Shown piece after piece: positions 61,680 through 64,000 of a stretch of 64,000 nt of DNA. The translations under genes were made by a program, and so were the position numbers. Each line of letters begins with the position of its first letter. The first letter of the stretch is position 1. Origin of the DNA: Rosa chinensis (lineage: Eukaryota > Streptophyta > Magnoliopsida > Rosales > Rosaceae). The notes beneath the pieces were generated by a model. The model had not been told where the DNA came from and searched no databases. It saw only the letters and a program-made list of their open reading frames with translations. The stretch lies in assembly GCF_002994745.2 (NCBI RefSeq), contig NC_037090.1, forward strand, positions 30,176,501 to 30,240,500, in the 5' to 3' direction.

Positions 61680-62169
61680 AAGAACCAAGAACATTGTTCG
61701 ACAAAACAATTCCAGAAGCTAACAAGTCCTGGTTTGAAGAATATGCAATATGGCACAAAGCAAACAAAGAGAAAGCGATAATGATGTTCTGGTGGCATTT
61801 GCAGAGGAGAGAGTTCCATCAAATTGCACAAGTATAACGAGACTGACAAAAGCAAGTGACAAGCATGTGTTTGTGGGTGCAGGGTCTCAAGATGCAGAAT
61901 AAAAAGAAAAAAAGAAAAGTTGAAAGCCTAGTACACAAGACAATTTGACCCTATTTGTCAAAGATGTCTTGAAGTGCAGGGGATATGTTAAAGCCACTTT
62001 CAACTTATTCCAAGAGGCTGCAGCGAGTTCTGATGCAAGTAAACGAAGCGGTGCCGACATGAAAACTGAAGAAGTCTTTGGCGGTGGCATCTTTGTGTCT
62101 AGCATGAAATCTTGATCTAAATGGGCCAACATCATCAAAACCATTCCAGAGATTGACAGAAGCACAAAG

Positions 62170-62215
<46 letters not shown>

Positions 62216-62760
62216 AAAGAAGAAGAGGAATGAATGTTATGGTGGTGTTGCAGACTAAGAGATTAAATTAATTAAGTTATGCATAAGACAAAAGAAGCTT
62301 AATTAACAAGGTGCCCAAGTGTTGGTCAATAAAGCAATTCCAGAACTTCACAAAAGCACAAAGCAATATATAAAACAAAAAGTGTGTTCTGGTAATATTG
62401 CAGACCATGTGGGGAGGTTTAATTAAGCTATGCACAATTCAAAAAGCTTAATTAACAATGATATGAGACAACCAAGTTACAAACTTGGTGAGGTGCCGTC
62501 ATAGAAAAAAAGAAGAATAGTCTGGCATTGGTTTTATAATCAAGATTGAAGAGTCAAAGAAAGCTTGACGGTGGCTCCAGTTTGAGCATGCAGGTTTCAA
62601 TCAATTGAAATCAATGAGAACAAGACAATGCAAAAGTTGACAAAGTACAAAACAATATAAAAGGAAAAAGAAGGATGGTGGTTCTGATGGTGTCACAGAC
62701 CAAAGCATAGCCTAATTAAACTATAAAAGACAAAGGTTTAATTAGCATGTCCAACTCTTG
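61680..62760. repeat. Decayed tandem repeats of roughly 200 bp, about four copies
   Basis: Recurring phrases in the same order are AATTCCAGAA with ACAAAAGCACAAAGC, a TTCTGGTGGT/GGTAATATTGCAGA block, and TTTAATTAAGCTATGCA with AAGCTTAATTAACAA. They occur around 61680-61810, 62140-62300, 62330-62460 and 62620-62760. Divergence is high. Confidence 0.55.
62171..62212. repeat. TA microsatellite, 21 units
   Basis: An uninterrupted TA run inside the decayed repeat array. Confidence 0.95.
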
Positions 62761-63597
62761 TACTGGGATTGTGAGAAAAACAAAGAAGGTCAATGTTCAT
62801 CAATTCGAGTCAGTTGGGTTTGGCCTTACCCACAATGTGTCAATCTTCAAATTGGATGGCTCCCCGTTGCACAGAGCTCCACTCTTTCCAAAATTGCTAT
62901 AAAATGTTAGGGAAGAAAATTGGATTTCAGCATCTAGCCTTCTAAATTATAGAGCTAAAAGCGAAGGCAGGGAGGGAGGTTTACCAGATTCTTCACAGAG
63001 AAAAGCAACTGGCCAAGTTTCAAGCTTCGGGTACTGAGAGACTTTCCGTTGGAGACCCATGCATGTGTTGCCCTCTCCAAGTTGATTTCGGACTTTGAGT
63101 CCATCTCTAATTCGACCTGGTAATGGTACCCAAGCTCGCGTTCTTCCTGGTTTGGGGATAAGACGAAGCACGGGGATAGAAAAGAAGAATTGAAAAAAAT
63201 ATTAAATTGCAGCTGGGTGTCCTTATCAGATTTGGGCCTCCAAGAAGGTTGGGCCTTTGAGAAGTCTTTGAGGGGTGTCTGTCCTGATGCCCAAAATAAA
63301 AGTTTATGCATGTCTCCGGATCCTAAAATCGAGTCTCGGAGTTCACTCGGTGCATCCAAGGTCTCCGCATTAAATGTGGGGTCAAGAAAGCTTCATGAAT
63401 CGAGGAATATGATTCGCGAGGATACAAAAGAAGCCCATTTCAAAATTTGGGCCCGTTGGAAGAATTCGGCAAAGCATGACACTATGGGTTCCATTTCCAA
63501 ATACCCAGGCTTTGGTTTCGTAAAAAAATACTCCGGAACCTAAAAAATATCCTCTTGGTACAAAACCAAGAAAAATCCCAAATTCCCAAAAGTTATG

Positions 63598-63950
63598 AAC
63601 TACAGTGGTTTGATCCCTTTACAGGGTATGTAGGCAATCTAGCGACCCACTAGATGCAACCACAAATTCAAATCGAATCCCTGACTCCACCAGTCAAATT
63701 CAGCCAATCCGAATCCCTGACTCCACTAGTCAAATTCACCCAAACACCAGAAAAAATCACATCATTCCCAAATTACCCAAAAACAAATTCAAGGGCTTTA
63801 AACCCTGACAAATAACCCAAACACAAATCAAAAAATAAATGGGTCATCTACCCATTTAAACCCCAAATGCTGGAACTACACGTGGTTTGATCCCGCAAGG
63901 GTATGTAGGCAATCTGGAATCAAATAATCTAGATGCAACCGCATCCTAAA
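63598..63950. repeat. Direct repeats with the GTATGTAGGCAATCT motif
   Basis: GAACTACAGTGGTTTGATCC followed by GGGTATGTAGGCAATCT and CTAGATGCAACC occurs at about 63598-63664. It occurs again at about 63872-63942 as GAACTACACGTGGTTTGATC with the same tail, offset about 275. Between them a 37-bp unit (AATCCCTGACTCCACCAGTC...) is doubled at 63678-63750. Confidence 0.8.
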
Positions 63951-64000
63951 CACTATTCCTATTTCAAAAATCCAAGCCTTCCAATGGGTCATTCACTCAT

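Larger units (their letters stand above)
60577..64000 (+). mobile_element. Start of a long LTR or non-coding LTR element inserted in the LINE; runs off the window
   Basis: TGTTGAAATGGG at 60577 follows LINE sequence directly. A TATA box (60921) lies about 340 bases in, as in a U3 region. The rest of the 3.4 kb has no convincing coding sequence but has GC-rich tandem repeats, decayed 200-bp repeats and the phrase GGTTTGATCCC...GGGTATGTAGGCAATCT, which resembles sequence in LTR or leader regions of large plant Ty3-type elements. I found no second LTR, primer site or target duplication, so the class is inferred. Short frames on both strands (for example 61100-61465 and 62955-63359) look like chance. 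Confidence 0.45.

Noticed and set aside
62955..63543. Overlapping 117-134 codon frames on both strands
   Set aside because: No recognisable domain; located in a non-coding LTR-like region, so treated as chance.

Overview
This window looks like nuclear DNA of a eudicot plant. It has spliced genes with GT-AG introns, plant versions of housekeeping proteins, and dense class I and class II transposable elements. The repeat style (CACTA ends, CT-rich MITEs, LTRs with GC-rich minisatellites) made me think of Rosaceae, but that is an impression and the sequence alone does not fix the species.

Layout. 1-5588 is one end of a CACTA (En/Spm) transposon whose transposase reads leftward out of the window and carries a one-base frameshift. 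5592-8585 is the 3' portion of a long LTR, with a 30-bp GC-rich minisatellite, inserted into a Copia retrotransposon (8586-11244, minus strand) that keeps its 5' LTR, primer binding site, gag, protease and integrase. 11839-17714 holds four terminal-inverted-repeat elements, several with exact target-site duplications (TSDs): a Mutator-like element (MULE) with a hAT element nested inside it, a MITE nested inside a MITE of the same family, and a Pack-MULE carrying an exon fragment of mitochondrial NAD-isocitrate dehydrogenase.

Four host genes follow. A CHX16-19-type cation/H+ antiporter (18541-21922, minus, 3 exons, 810 aa) lies divergent from INO80, the chromatin-remodelling ATPase (26585-36941, plus, 23 exons). 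INO80 converges with eIF3e, a translation initiation factor subunit (38113-40948, minus, 8 exons, 435 aa). eIF3e is in turn divergent from a secreted alpha-carbonic anhydrase (43700-47352, plus, 7 exons, 286 aa). All are complete except INO80, where exon 17 lacks one base in an A-run, so as written the frame stops after about 1158 residues. A sequencing error and a real mutation are both possible.

From 47353 to the right edge the window is again repeat-rich: a 182-bp solo LTR with an exact 5-bp TSD, degenerate LINE pieces, a long inverted-repeat element with a foldback MITE inside, a 2-kb hAT element with an exact 8-bp TSD, a second copy of a foldback MITE family, a LINE reverse-transcriptase relic, and the start of a long LTR or non-coding retroelement (60577 to the edge) that interrupts the LINE.

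The host genes do not form a pathway; their proximity is ordinary gene order. I found no CRISPR array, rRNA, tRNA or bacterial-type system, and no wholly new system. The items most worth checking are the INO80 frameshift, the isocitrate dehydrogenase capture, and the nested elements dated by their TSDs.
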